Source: Sergeia podlipaevii (lineage: Eukaryota; Euglenozoa; Kinetoplastea; Trypanosomatida; Trypanosomatidae). From it: DNA of 62,428 nucleotides. Below, piece after piece: positions 9,875 through 19,684 of the stretch (position 1 is its first letter; each line of letters opens with the position of its first letter). The DNA lies in NCBI GenBank assembly GCA_030849805.1, contig JASANZ010002181.1, forward strand, positions 2,839 to 65,266, written 5' to 3'. The position numbers and the translations under genes were made by a program. Under the pieces are notes generated by a model, which was given only the letters and a program-made list of their open reading frames with translations, was not told the origin of the DNA and did no database searches.

Positions 9875-12800
9875 ATGGATCTTTTTTATCCATCTTGTGG
9901 TTGCGCCATCTCCGAGGCTTCTGCGGGTGCATCTGCGTCCCAGCAGCCACAACGCTTGCTGTCAGCACACGAGTTTCAGCGTATTTATCTGGGCCGCCGT
10001 GTGGCTCCACCCGAGGACATGCGTGGAGCCCGCACTCTTAGCGGCGCTGCTGCAAGATCTCATCGGTCAACTCCACAGCGAACTGCCTCTGCGGTTGAGG
10101 GCCGCAAGACTCGTGAAGGGGCAAGTCGAGTCTCGGAGTTGCTCAGACAGAGTGGCATCAACTTGGCGGAAGTATACGGTGTCGCTGGGAAAGGAAACGG
10201 CCGTATGGCGTGTAGATCAACTCCACAGCAGCGGCCTGCGCGCGCCTGTGATGAAGACGATATGAACTGCTCAAGGAGTGACAAAGGAGGCAGCAGCAGC
10301 AGTAGCCACGTTATGGGGCTCGCGGCGGCACTAGGTGGGAGAAGCCGCGCGGCTCATGCTCCACTGGCAGAGCAGCTTCGAGGTGAAGTTGGTGCTGCAC
10401 GCCAGCAAGCTCACATCCATGCTAACAGAAGAGGTAAGGACCGGAAGCAAATATCACGCTCAAAGTCCTCCAGGAATGACGACAAGTGGATCGCCATGGT
10501 TCGCCAACTTACTGAAAAAAGCAGCGAGGTGCAAACGCTTCAGGTGGCGTTGCAGCGGGCTGAGGCCGCTGCTGTGCACTCAAGAGAAGACACCCCTGAA
10601 GGCGACGTGGCGGCTGGCTTGCGTGAGCGCGTCTCCCACTTGGAGCGCCGATTGAGCGAAACGTTGCTAGCGTTGGAGACAGCCAGAAGTGACACACGCG
10701 CCACTCGCGTACGACAGCTTACCCTTGAGCTTGCCGCAGCGGACGCTGAGATTGCCAGACTTCGGACACGCAGTGTAATCACACTGAGAGGCAGGGACGT
10801 CGATGACCATGCGAAGGAAAGCCCGTGCTCTGATTCTCAAGGGAAAAGAGCAGACAAACGTCATCGCCGTCATCACCACCGTAGCAGCAGCAGCAACAAC
10901 AGCAGTCTGGGTAACTCAAGCGTTGTAAGTACAGGTGGCACAGCTGAGCGTCTGCGAGAGGCAGTCAAGCAAACTGCAGACCTGCAGGAGGAGGTGTCCG
11001 CTTTGACTAGATCCAGCGCCGAGTTTGCAGCCATGGCGCAGGAAGCCACAAGCAAGGCAACACGTGCTGAGGCGGAGAAGGCGGCTCTTGCGAAGGAACT
11101 GCAGGCACTGCGTCAGCTTCCTCAGGAGCTGGCTCGCGTGGCCAGCGAACTGGCATGCACACAATCGAAGCTCATTGCATCGGATAGACAAGTTCAACAA
11201 CTGAAGGAATTGCTGACGCTAGCAGAAGGGGGTGAGGCGGGTGGTGCCACCAGCACGCGAGCGCTTGTTGCGGAACGTGACCGCCTTGCTCAGCTACTCC
11301 GGCATCGTGGCGCGCAAGAGGCGGCCTTGAAGGATGAAGCTCAGGCGACAATGACAAGGGCAGTTCGCGCAGCGGAGGTGAGCCTGCGGAATGTTTTGCA
11401 GGAGGAGCGCGCGCTCGCAAAGGACCGAGAAGGTGAGCTGTGCCGTGCACTGGACGAGCGACTGGCGGAAGGTCGTCGACTGGAATCGCTTCTACTGTCT
11501 CAAGAGGAGAAGCACGCCACTGAGATATCGCGACTCAAGGCGCAGCTGCAGGAGGATCTTGTGGGTCGCTTGCTGAGCTCTCGTGGTGCGACGCCGTGTT
11601 CTTCTCCAGTTCCCGAACGGCGCGTCAGCGACGCAGGGGCGAGGGCATCTTTGACGGCGGCGCCGAACTTGGATGAGGCAAGCCGCTACAGCAGCCACTT
11701 CACCAGCCGAACGGCCTCCTCGCTTGCGCAGACGCACCTGTCACCCGTCAACACGGGCGAAACACACCGGCAAAATCGGGAAGATGAAGACGAAGAAGAG
11801 GGCACTACTGCGACACATCGTGCTACAGTGCCCGGTGTTTCATCACCGACCGCCTCTGCCGACACAACTCGCGGCAGCGCCTCCACTGAACCAAGCGCAG
11901 TCAATTCCAGAAGGACGCCATCCTCATCAACGAATCCTCTTACCGTTTCCTTTGAAGAGGAGAGCGTCACTGTTGTTGCTGAGTCAAGTGTGACCTCCAT
12001 ACCTTCATCTGAGTCTGGCAGGGAGTCGGAGGTGGCATCCTTTGCGGCAGCAAGGGGTACCACCTTGATGGACGCGTATGACCAGCCTTCTAGCATCACT
12101 GTTGACAACGTCAAGTCATTGCAAGAGGACGACGGCAGTGTGGGCGTGCAGCAGCAGTTTGTGCCGGCTGTTACCATCACCCCACCGGAAGGAAGTATTC
12201 AGGACGGCGATGATGGTGATGGTGATGATGGTGAGGCCAGCGCGGATACTCATGCCTTTTGTGGCGCCTCTGGGGATATCAAAGCTTCTACCATGACAGG
12301 TGATGCGGCAACGCTAGATGGGAGCTACGCACCACCATCTTCTATCGCTACTGTTTCACCTGTGCCCGCTTCCTCTGCTGAACAGCAGGCAGTCGAAGCA
12401 CCACCAGTGGCAGCAGCACTAGGAGCTAGCATAGTACCTATTCCTCAAGCCATTGTTCCCGCTCCCCCAGTTGCAGTGCTGCCATCACCGCCACTGCAGG
12501 CCATACTGCATTTAAGTGAAGAGGCAGAGACGCATTATCCTGTTCCTGGAGAGCACAGTTTTATCACCAACCTCTCCGTTACAAGCAGCGTTGTGAGCGC
12601 CACCTCGGGCGATACTACTGATCCTCTAGACACACCTTCAACCCCTCTGGCGACCAGTGCAACGGAAAACGGAGAGACGCCTCCAGTCATGGCAGCTTCC
12701 TCAGCAGTCCCTGCGCCACCACCTGCTATTGTGCCAGCCCCTCCAATTGCGCAAGCACCGCTGCCTCCACCGCTGCCGTCCCTGTCACCTTCCCCACCTA

Positions 12801-14734
12801 CGAACAACACCTTTCACGGGCCGCATAGCACTTCACAGAAGAGTATCCCACTCCCGCCAAGCGTGTCTGCGTTGACGACCACTTCACATCCCACTGATCA
12901 CGGCCACGTACAGGTCTCACATTCAGGTTCATCGGGTCATGCTGCTGCTGCTGCTGCCGCACCTTACACGCACAGCAAAAGCAAAGACAAACCTGCTCCC
13001 ATACTTACAACTGAGGAGGTGTACGCCCGCTCTCACGGTGCGTCTATGTACATGTCAGACCTTGGCCGCCAGTACTCTGGTAGTACATCGTTTGACTTTA
13101 CGGGCGCTTTGGCGGCACAGGAGCGGCTTGATGAGCTGCAATTCGGGCGCAGTGGTGGCTCTCCAGGTATTGGCAGGGATGCAGTGCTGCGTAACATGAT
13201 GGCGGTAAGCTTCAACAACAGTCGTGTAGGGTCACGTGCCACGTCTCCGGCTGGAGTCCCTTTGCACCCACGCTTTTCGCAAGTTGACTCGCACCCATCG
13301 CCTGGTCCCCGTTCTACACCTGAGACGGGCGACTATGCGGTGATGGCGGCGACTAGCGACGACGAGGATTGTGATGACGGCGAGTCAAGAGAGACAGAGG
13401 CAATGCCGGAAGCGATGATAGAGGAAGAGGTCTTTTCAAGGGAGGACGATGTTGAAGAAGTGCCCACGGTGGAGTCTATTCCCTTGTCGCCTCGTGACGC
13501 ATCTGCATTGAACGCATCGCGCTTGACTCCGCTGTCCTCCGCGACGTCTGAAATGCCACCACCGCTAGCGCCAGGACTAGCACCAGCAGCAGCAGCAACA
13601 TACACCGTAGAGGAGGTGGAGGCCACACATTCTTCAGCATCATCGGACCACCATCGCGACGAAGACGATGGCGAGAAGGTGCAAGGTTCAGCCGTGGAAG
13701 AGGTTATCGTCGCTGCTGCACCGACTGTACAGGAAGTCTTCTCACCAGTTCCTCGTGGAATCGCTCCTTTGCCACCGATGGTGCCTGTGCCGGCGCCGCC
13801 AAGAGGGGTCTCTATAGAACCTGGTGCGGCGGACGCTGCCTGCGCTGAGAGTGAGAACCCTCCCGCTGCTTTAGATGCCAGCGTGGCACATAGCGCCGCT
13901 GCTGCTGCTGAGGAAGAGGAAGAAATGATTGAGGGGACGAATGGGGGTGGGGATGTGAGCGATATTCCTGACGTCGACGATGACACACCTCCTGCAGTCG
14001 TGAATTCACTTGCCAAGGCTCAACTGAAGGAGCAGGTGGGGGAGAGTGAGGCTGGTGAAAAGGCGGATGGCAAGGTGGGTACCTTTGCACAGGGAAACGA
14101 TGATGCCCACAAAGAGCGACACGACAAGGACGAAGAGAGTGACGGTGATGATATGGAGAGGGACGCGGATGCCGAGGCAGCGGCGCAGGCTGCTCTGAGA
14201 AAGGCTGTCTTCATGCTCCCACCATCCCCTCCACACATTCATCACACCGTGCCGCCGCGCCGAGCGGCAAATATGTTGGAGGGCGGCGGTGATGGCGGCG
14301 ATGGACCAATGTATCCCACCCAGTTTTTAAGGACTATGCTTGGAGATACTCCCAATGCGCAAGGTTTTAGGAGCAGTGTGAACGGTGGTGGCGGCGACGG
14401 CGCGAACTCCATGGGCTCAGGTTCTCCTTCTGTAGCACTCTCCTTTGCGGCAAACGAGGCTCTACTGCATGGAGGTGAAATCGTATTGGATGGCGCAGTG
14501 GATGCCCCGTCAGATGCGGTATTGGGCACCACGCCTCCCGAAAGTAGGGTAGATGAAATGGACGTCGGAGGCGACTTCCTGGTTGAGAACAGCGGGCTCT
14601 TCCGACTCAGGGAGGCAGGTGACTCATCGGTGCCGCATGTTGGTCGATACAACGACCAAGAGGTAGAGAACAGCCTCCTTGCAGATACCAGCACCGATGA
14701 TGAATCTTTTACTGTCAATCACCCCACATCATGA
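9875..14734 (+). CDS. Large coiled-coil and Pro-rich low-complexity protein, function unknown
   Basis: I do not recognise a family. The 1619 aa product has a basic, Ser-rich N-terminus. Heptad-like, Glu/Ala/Leu/Arg-rich coiled coil covers about residues 205-305 and 350-570, broken by a His/Ser/Asn-rich segment. The rest is acidic, Ser/Thr/Pro/Ala-rich and probably disordered. Proline clusters near residues 860 and 950 share the short motif AIVPAPP, and a related Pro-rich cluster near 1295 includes PVPAPP; these could bind SH3, WW or profilin-type domains. A semi-ordered stretch with Gly/Ser and aromatic residues lies near 1050-1110. No membrane segment or signal peptide is evident. The architecture would suit a cytoskeletal or scaffold protein, but that is inference only. 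Confidence 0.85.
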   Translation: MDLFYPSCGCAISEASAGASASQQPQRLLSAHEFQRIYLGRRVAPPEDMRGARTLSGAAARSHRSTPQRTASAVEGRKTREGASRVSELLRQSGINLAEVYGVAGKGNGRMACRSTPQQRPARACDEDDMNCSRSDKGGSSSSSHVMGLAAALGGRSRAAHAPLAEQLRGEVGAARQQAHIHANRRGKDRKQISRSKSSRNDDKWIAMVRQLTEKSSEVQTLQVALQRAEAAAVHSREDTPEGDVAAGLRERVSHLERRLSETLLALETARSDTRATRVRQLTLELAAADAEIARLRTRSVITLRGRDVDDHAKESPCSDSQGKRADKRHRRHHHRSSSSNNSSLGNSSVVSTGGTAERLREAVKQTADLQEEVSALTRSSAEFAAMAQEATSKATRAEAEKAALAKELQALRQLPQELARVASELACTQSKLIASDRQVQQLKELLTLAEGGEAGGATSTRALVAERDRLAQLLRHRGAQEAALKDEAQATMTRAVRAAEVSLRNVLQEERALAKDREGELCRALDERLAEGRRLESLLLSQEEKHATEISRLKAQLQEDLVGRLLSSRGATPCSSPVPERRVSDAGARASLTAAPNLDEASRYSSHFTSRTASSLAQTHLSPVNTGETHRQNREDEDEEEGTTATHRATVPGVSSPTASADTTRGSASTEPSAVNSRRTPSSSTNPLTVSFEEESVTVVAESSVTSIPSSESGRESEVASFAAARGTTLMDAYDQPSSITVDNVKSLQEDDGSVGVQQQFVPAVTITPPEGSIQDGDDGDGDDGEASADTHAFCGASGDIKASTMTGDAATLDGSYAPPSSIATVSPVPASSAEQQAVEAPPVAAALGASIVPIPQAIVPAPPVAVLPSPPLQAILHLSEEAETHYPVPGEHSFITNLSVTSSVVSATSGDTTDPLDTPSTPLATSATENGETPPVMAASSAVPAPPPAIVPAPPIAQAPLPPPLPSLSPSPPTNNTFHGPHSTSQKSIPLPPSVSALTTTSHPTDHGHVQVSHSGSSGHAAAAAAAPYTHSKSKDKPAPILTTEEVYARSHGASMYMSDLGRQYSGSTSFDFTGALAAQERLDELQFGRSGGSPGIGRDAVLRNMMAVSFNNSRVGSRATSPAGVPLHPRFSQVDSHPSPGPRSTPETGDYAVMAATSDDEDCDDGESRETEAMPEAMIEEEVFSREDDVEEVPTVESIPLSPRDASALNASRLTPLSSATSEMPPPLAPGLAPAAAATYTVEEVEATHSSASSDHHRDEDDGEKVQGSAVEEVIVAAAPTVQEVFSPVPRGIAPLPPMVPVPAPPRGVSIEPGAADAACAESENPPAALDASVAHSAAAAAEEEEEMIEGTNGGGDVSDIPDVDDDTPPAVVNSLAKAQLKEQVGESEAGEKADGKVGTFAQGNDDAHKERHDKDEESDGDDMERDADAEAAAQAALRKAVFMLPPSPPHIHHTVPPRRAANMLEGGGDGGDGPMYPTQFLRTMLGDTPNAQGFRSSVNGGGGDGANSMGSGSPSVALSFAANEALLHGGEIVLDGAVDAPSDAVLGTTPPESRVDEMDVGGDFLVENSGLFRLREAGDSSVPHVGRYNDQEVENSLLADTSTDDESFTVNHPTS

Positions 14735-15638
14735 TGAAATAGGCGATACACACACACACGAAGGATAATTGGAATAGAGAGAGAGATTGGAGCACATGCA
14801 GGGTATGTTGCTCTGTACATTTTTTTTTTTTGCTTCTTCGTTGTTTAACTATAGCACTATGGTGAACATCGCTGTGAAGGGATGGTTTATCTAAACCGAT
14901 ATAGACTGCTGAATAGAGAACGTTTGTTATTTTTGTATATGTGCGATGTGCACGTCTATTTCTTTTTTTCTCTCTTGTTGTTATTAGTGTTCTGTGCTCT
15001 TTCTCAATCTCTATATGAGACGTTGCCGTTATTGTTCTTATCTTTGACGCATACAAGGCATATATTTTTTGAAAAAGAAAAGGAGAGAGTTGCTGAAGAC
15101 AGTTGAAGCATATTTTTGAGGTAGGGCGAAGGTATTCCCTTTTTCAGGCCATTTTTTTTTTTGTGGCGTAGGGCGGCTGATGTCTGTTTTGCATATTATT
15201 GCTTTTTTTTTGTTTCCTTTTTTCCGCCCTTTACTCTTTACGCTCGAGGGCTCTCCATTTTTTTTTTTTTTTGAAGGGACACCCTTTGGGGGAAAAATAG
15301 GAGGTGCAAAATACGCTACTGCATCGAGCTTCATCTCTCTCCTCTTTTTTTTTTAAAACAAAAAAAAAGTACATATACGCACATTGAAAAGGGGAGAAGA
15401 AAGAAGAAGCAAAATTGTACAGCGTCACAAAGAACAGGCATACTACAAGAAAGATCGACAGTTGGGGGCTACCGTCGTAGCCATCATCTCTCAATTTTTT
15501 TTTTTTTGCTCTCTTTCTCTCAACGTATTCACTGATCTAGGCAAAGGAAAAAGTTCTTTTTTTTTTTGATTTTTTATTGCTGTTGCCGCTGGCACGTACT
15601 GGCACAAGTACATACAAATTCTAAACGAGCGGAGAAGC
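14735..15638. other. Intergenic region
   Basis: No supported gene. It holds T runs and a near T10A10 stretch at 15345-15368. The T run at 15557-15567 followed by the first AG at 15607-15608 is the likely acceptor for the VPS54-like gene, with a 5' UTR of about 30 nt. Confidence 0.55.
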
Positions 15639-18600
15639 ATGGATGCGCACAGACCGCAGGCACTTTCTTCCTCTTTGTCTTTGCTTCACCGAGACGCGCA
15701 GCCGCGCGATGGCGATGTTGAACATAGTGCCGAGCGGGCAGCATCGAACATCTGTGCGTATCTTATTGGACGAATGGGACTGCGATGTGACCAAGTCGCA
15801 CACAATGTTGGTCTTCCACCTCTTGTGATTGAGCAGTCTATTCGCAACGGAGTTGCCTCCGTTGCTTTTTGTGAGCATCTCAGCGGTTGGTTACAGGAGA
15901 ACTACAATGTTGCCTCGAAGATGCCGCCAAGCCTTTTGAGCGCGCTTTATGAAGGAGTGGCAGCGCACACGACAGCCGTAGCGTCTGCAAGGTTGATGGA
16001 TATGAGAGAGGAGATTTCCTCTCCGTCCTTAGCCGCCCATTCAAGCGGTGGCGCTGAAGTGTCGACAACCTCTCTGTTCGCTGCTCTTGATCCCGTCTCT
16101 AGAGAGCACTTTGCGAACCTGGAGGCAACGGTTGGACACAGTTTTGTTTCCATCTTAAACGACCCAGAGACGAGCGACACGGCTGCAGACTGGGGAAGTT
16201 GGCTGAGCGGTAGACTTTATGGTGCTTTCGATTACAATGCCTGGGCTCCAAGCAATGTGCCCAACAACGGGGGCGGAGTCAACTTTTCTATTGGTGGAAC
16301 AAGTGCTTCGCTTACAAGGCCACCAGGTGTGGCAGGTGCTGTTCACCATGGCACATCGTCCGCTGAGCTTATTGCAGAGAATCCTTTGCGCCTTGACCTC
16401 ACCGAGTACGTGCGTCTCGTGTCTACCGCGTACAACACCAATCGAAAGGAGGTGCGCGCCTTCTCGTCAGCTGGTAGCGGTGCCTTTGCAGCGGGGCGAT
16501 CGAGCGATGCCGAGCTGCCGTGGCCCACTTCTGTGCCTCGCGAGTTTTTTCAAAAGACGTATAGCGCGCGGGGAGAAGTGGCGGCATTTTCGGAGCTTTT
16601 GCCTGCTGCTGTGACTCCTTCTGCTGATAATGAGAAGAACAAGAATCAACAGCAGCAGGGAGAGGAAAAGGTCGTCCACACAGGAACGTTTAAGCGAGAT
16701 TTGAAGGTGTTAGAGGCCCGCACTAAAGAGCTTCGCACGTTCGAGTCATCGGTCGAGCACTGCCTGCTGCGTCATGTGCAGAGCCGCTCAGAGGACTTCT
16801 TTGTCACTTCACAGCACTTTAGCACGCTTGGGGAAGAGGCGCAGCGTGCGCTGGATGATGTGCGCAGCTCACGCGACGGGGGAGTGGCACATGGAAAGGC
16901 GCTTGTGCACGACTACTTACGCATCGGTAGGCTATATCGTCGCCGAAACCATTATGGTGATCTTCAAAAGGTTGTGACTCGCACGCAGACAGTATTGCGG
17001 CAAGTAGCGGATATTGAAAATTGGACTGCACTTCCAGAGCGCGATATTGCCGAACTTCCCAATCTTGTAGAAAAGCTCATAGACTTTGAATGCTTTATTC
17101 ACATTACGCCTGGGAGTGAGGGTGGCAAGACGAAGAAGACCCCGGACAGCTGGCACAACATGTGTCGTCTTCAGTGTCTTTCTACTCTTCCTCAGCGCAC
17201 GAAGCGCGCACGAGCGCAGCTCGAGAGGCTTGCGAAAACAGAGATCATCTCCTCACTCTCTGGCAAGAGCACCAGCTCATGTGGTGAAGCTGGCGTTACG
17301 GGTGCTTGTCGTTGCGCGGCGCTGCTGGGCAATCTGGAATCTACTTTGCGAGGTTACAGGGACGTGGCTGAGAGCTCCTTGTGGTCTGCCACTCAGGAGA
17401 TGATTACTGGCTTTCTCATGAGTGCGAACGTGCTAGATGATGCCAAGGCGGACGCGTTGCTCTCTATTTCGTTTGTAAGCCCAATACCCACTGCAGAGGA
17501 GAAGAAGACCTTTATGACCTTCGGCAGCGACTGTCAATTCTCTACGTTTATTCGACTCTTTTCTCAGCTTGTGGAGTTACTTGCGGAACAGTTGACGCAG
17601 GTTGCCCAGCGGTGGGGCCTCTTTCTGGTTGATTCCTTGTGTAAAGCACTGGAAATGTACGAGGAGGCCGAGGAGACCATACGCGACCTCTCCTTCAGCC
17701 TCTTTAAAGGCATCTGCGACGAGGCAGAGTCGCTGCTTGCGACGCTGTTGGAGGTACGAGGGCAGTTCAAATCCATTGTCACCAACGCACACGAGGTGCA
17801 GCAGCTTGTGTGGAACGCATACAATAGCATTTCACAGCTGAAGGAGCCCTTGATGAGGCTCGAAGAGGGTGTGGCGCAGCAAACCTCACTGGCAGGCCTT
17901 ACGGTGCACGTGGGGGTGGGGCGTGGGATCAGCGTGGCAGCGCGGCAGCTCGCGCGGGGCTTCTTGCGTTTGCACCACAAGCAACACATGGAGAAGTTAA
18001 GAGTTATGCTGGACACGGAGACGTGGATACCCATGGAGCGCATTGATCCCATGTTTCAAACACATCTGGAGGAGCTATGTGCAGCGGACGAGGCAGCTGT
18101 CAAGCACTTCGAAGCCATGTCGCTCGAGAGCACAGATCCAATCCAGCAACAGCAACAGTTTCTTTCTTCTGGAGCTCCTGAAGCGATGACATCGACTTCA
18201 GCACATGCGAAGACGGCGGCGGGTAGTGGTGCGACGGAGAAGGATAGTGAGGATGCCGCCCTGCTGTCTGCAGCTGCCAACAAGCTGTACTTATCGTTAG
18301 TCGAGGACGATGAAGGCGAGGGACGCATTGCGTGTAACTCAGTACTCATTCTTATTGAGCTCCTTCACAGCTATGACAGCTATCTTGCACGCTTTCCGTC
18401 TGTGGCATTCGATGCAGTCTCAAAAATTTACGAAGTTCTGGCACTCTATGACACGAACTGCGCCGCCCTAATGCTTGGCGGAAAGGCAGTGGACAAGGGG
18501 GTTCTCCACACAATCACTGTGCAGCACTTATGCGCAGCTTCCCAGTGCGTGGCACTTGTGGCGGATCTCGTGCCCCGAATGCAGGCGAGGTTGCGCAGTG

Positions 18601-19208
18601 TTTTACATGCATCAGATGGATCTACTGCTGCTTCTACATCTCCCCTCGTGAGCTCATCAAAGGGTAGCGGTAAACTGCTGCCGTTTATCAACGACGAGCT
18701 GGCACGCATCGTCATCAGCAGCTATGCACACCGCAACGACTTTTTTCGGAAGATGGGCCTTCTTGTTGAGTCCAAGGTGGACAGTCTCGGCATCGTTGAG
18801 GCCCCTGGCCAGTGGACAAGCCGAGGCAATGAGTGGGTCATGGCGATGCTGCGCGAAGTGGCTCGACTGATGAGAGCAATTCGACCTCTGCTCGCCCCGG
18901 CGGACGTATACGGCGTAGTAACTCCGCTGCTGGGCTCCTTTGCGCGGAAGATGCGTCGTGTGACGCGGATTGTACCAGCGAACAACACAGACGCACGTGC
19001 TGCCGCCACGTCTGACATACTGCTTTTCAAGGCTAACGTGGAGAAGTTTGGCTATGATGTGCTCAAGTGCGCCGCCGTAGAGTCGGTGGATGCGGCGATG
19101 CAGTACGGCAATGTGAGCACAAAGAACGAGGGAACAGAGCAAGAGGAGGTGCTGGAGTGGTTTTTCAGGCCTTTAGCTCCTGCGTCGTCGCAATTGCCGG
19201 ACGCATAG
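15639..19208 (+). CDS. VPS54: VPS54-like subunit of the GARP tethering complex
   Basis: Probable GARP subunit that tethers endosome-derived vesicles at the trans-Golgi with VPS51, 52 and 53. Seen in 1189 aa: a poorly conserved N-terminus; from about residue 300 a segment FFQKTYSARGEV, then a helical, coiled-coil-prone region at about 345-480; and a C-terminal block at about 1010-1160 (sections near NDFFRKMGLLVESKVD, ARLMRAIRPLL, and FKANVEKFGYDVLKC) whose order and spacing match the conserved VPS54 C-terminal domain as I remember it. Animal VPS54 is about 980 aa; low-complexity insertions such as a Gln run near 330 and a Ser/Ala-rich stretch near 850-890 account for the extra length. Confidence 0.72.
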   Translation: MDAHRPQALSSSLSLLHRDAQPRDGDVEHSAERAASNICAYLIGRMGLRCDQVAHNVGLPPLVIEQSIRNGVASVAFCEHLSGWLQENYNVASKMPPSLLSALYEGVAAHTTAVASARLMDMREEISSPSLAAHSSGGAEVSTTSLFAALDPVSREHFANLEATVGHSFVSILNDPETSDTAADWGSWLSGRLYGAFDYNAWAPSNVPNNGGGVNFSIGGTSASLTRPPGVAGAVHHGTSSAELIAENPLRLDLTEYVRLVSTAYNTNRKEVRAFSSAGSGAFAAGRSSDAELPWPTSVPREFFQKTYSARGEVAAFSELLPAAVTPSADNEKNKNQQQQGEEKVVHTGTFKRDLKVLEARTKELRTFESSVEHCLLRHVQSRSEDFFVTSQHFSTLGEEAQRALDDVRSSRDGGVAHGKALVHDYLRIGRLYRRRNHYGDLQKVVTRTQTVLRQVADIENWTALPERDIAELPNLVEKLIDFECFIHITPGSEGGKTKKTPDSWHNMCRLQCLSTLPQRTKRARAQLERLAKTEIISSLSGKSTSSCGEAGVTGACRCAALLGNLESTLRGYRDVAESSLWSATQEMITGFLMSANVLDDAKADALLSISFVSPIPTAEEKKTFMTFGSDCQFSTFIRLFSQLVELLAEQLTQVAQRWGLFLVDSLCKALEMYEEAEETIRDLSFSLFKGICDEAESLLATLLEVRGQFKSIVTNAHEVQQLVWNAYNSISQLKEPLMRLEEGVAQQTSLAGLTVHVGVGRGISVAARQLARGFLRLHHKQHMEKLRVMLDTETWIPMERIDPMFQTHLEELCAADEAAVKHFEAMSLESTDPIQQQQQFLSSGAPEAMTSTSAHAKTAAGSGATEKDSEDAALLSAAANKLYLSLVEDDEGEGRIACNSVLILIELLHSYDSYLARFPSVAFDAVSKIYEVLALYDTNCAALMLGGKAVDKGVLHTITVQHLCAASQCVALVADLVPRMQARLRSVLHASDGSTAASTSPLVSSSKGSGKLLPFINDELARIVISSYAHRNDFFRKMGLLVESKVDSLGIVEAPGQWTSRGNEWVMAMLREVARLMRAIRPLLAPADVYGVVTPLLGSFARKMRRVTRIVPANNTDARAAATSDILLFKANVEKFGYDVLKCAAVESVDAAMQYGNVSTKNEGTEQEEVLEWFFRPLAPASSQLPDA

Positions 19209-19684
19209 AGGCAGCAACAGCACGAGTCTGTGTCACGTCAGCAAGCGCCAAATTCACAGCAACGTTTTAGTTTTCTTTGGTAAAGGTGCGTTTGGGGGGG
19301 GGGTGTTCTCTTACACTCTGCCGTTTCCCTCTCTAGTGGTTATCGTCAATAAACACGCACATCAATCACAGCTGTTGAGTTGTCGAGTTCTGTATTGTTA
19401 TGATTGCTAAGTGTTCTTGTTGTACTCTTCTCGTGGAGCTAGTTGGCTTCTCAAAATGCCAATTTTTTTTTTTTTTTTTTGCAATGGGGATGGCACCCAC
19501 TGGATTAAAAGGTTTGGCCTTCTTTTTTTTTTTAAAAAAAAAAGGAATAGTCATAACTATTTCCATCTTGAGGCAATGAAGGACTTTTTTTTAATATACC
19601 TCTCCAACTTTTATCTTCCGTTTTTCTCAAATTACATCTCAATAAAATTATTGAGCACAACATTTAGTAGCTATTCGCATCAAT
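19209..19684. other. Intergenic region with T11A10 palindrome
   Basis: No gene supported. It contains a poly-G run at about 19293-19302, a long T run at about 19469-19480 and a T11A10 palindrome at 19523-19543. A pyrimidine-rich stretch at about 19598-19640 lies upstream of AG dinucleotides near 19653-19668, which are candidate acceptors for the next gene. Confidence 0.5.

Noticed and set aside
13333..14016. 227-codon minus-strand open frame
   Set aside because: Antisense shadow of the large Pro-rich protein; Ser/Thr homopolymer-like translation.
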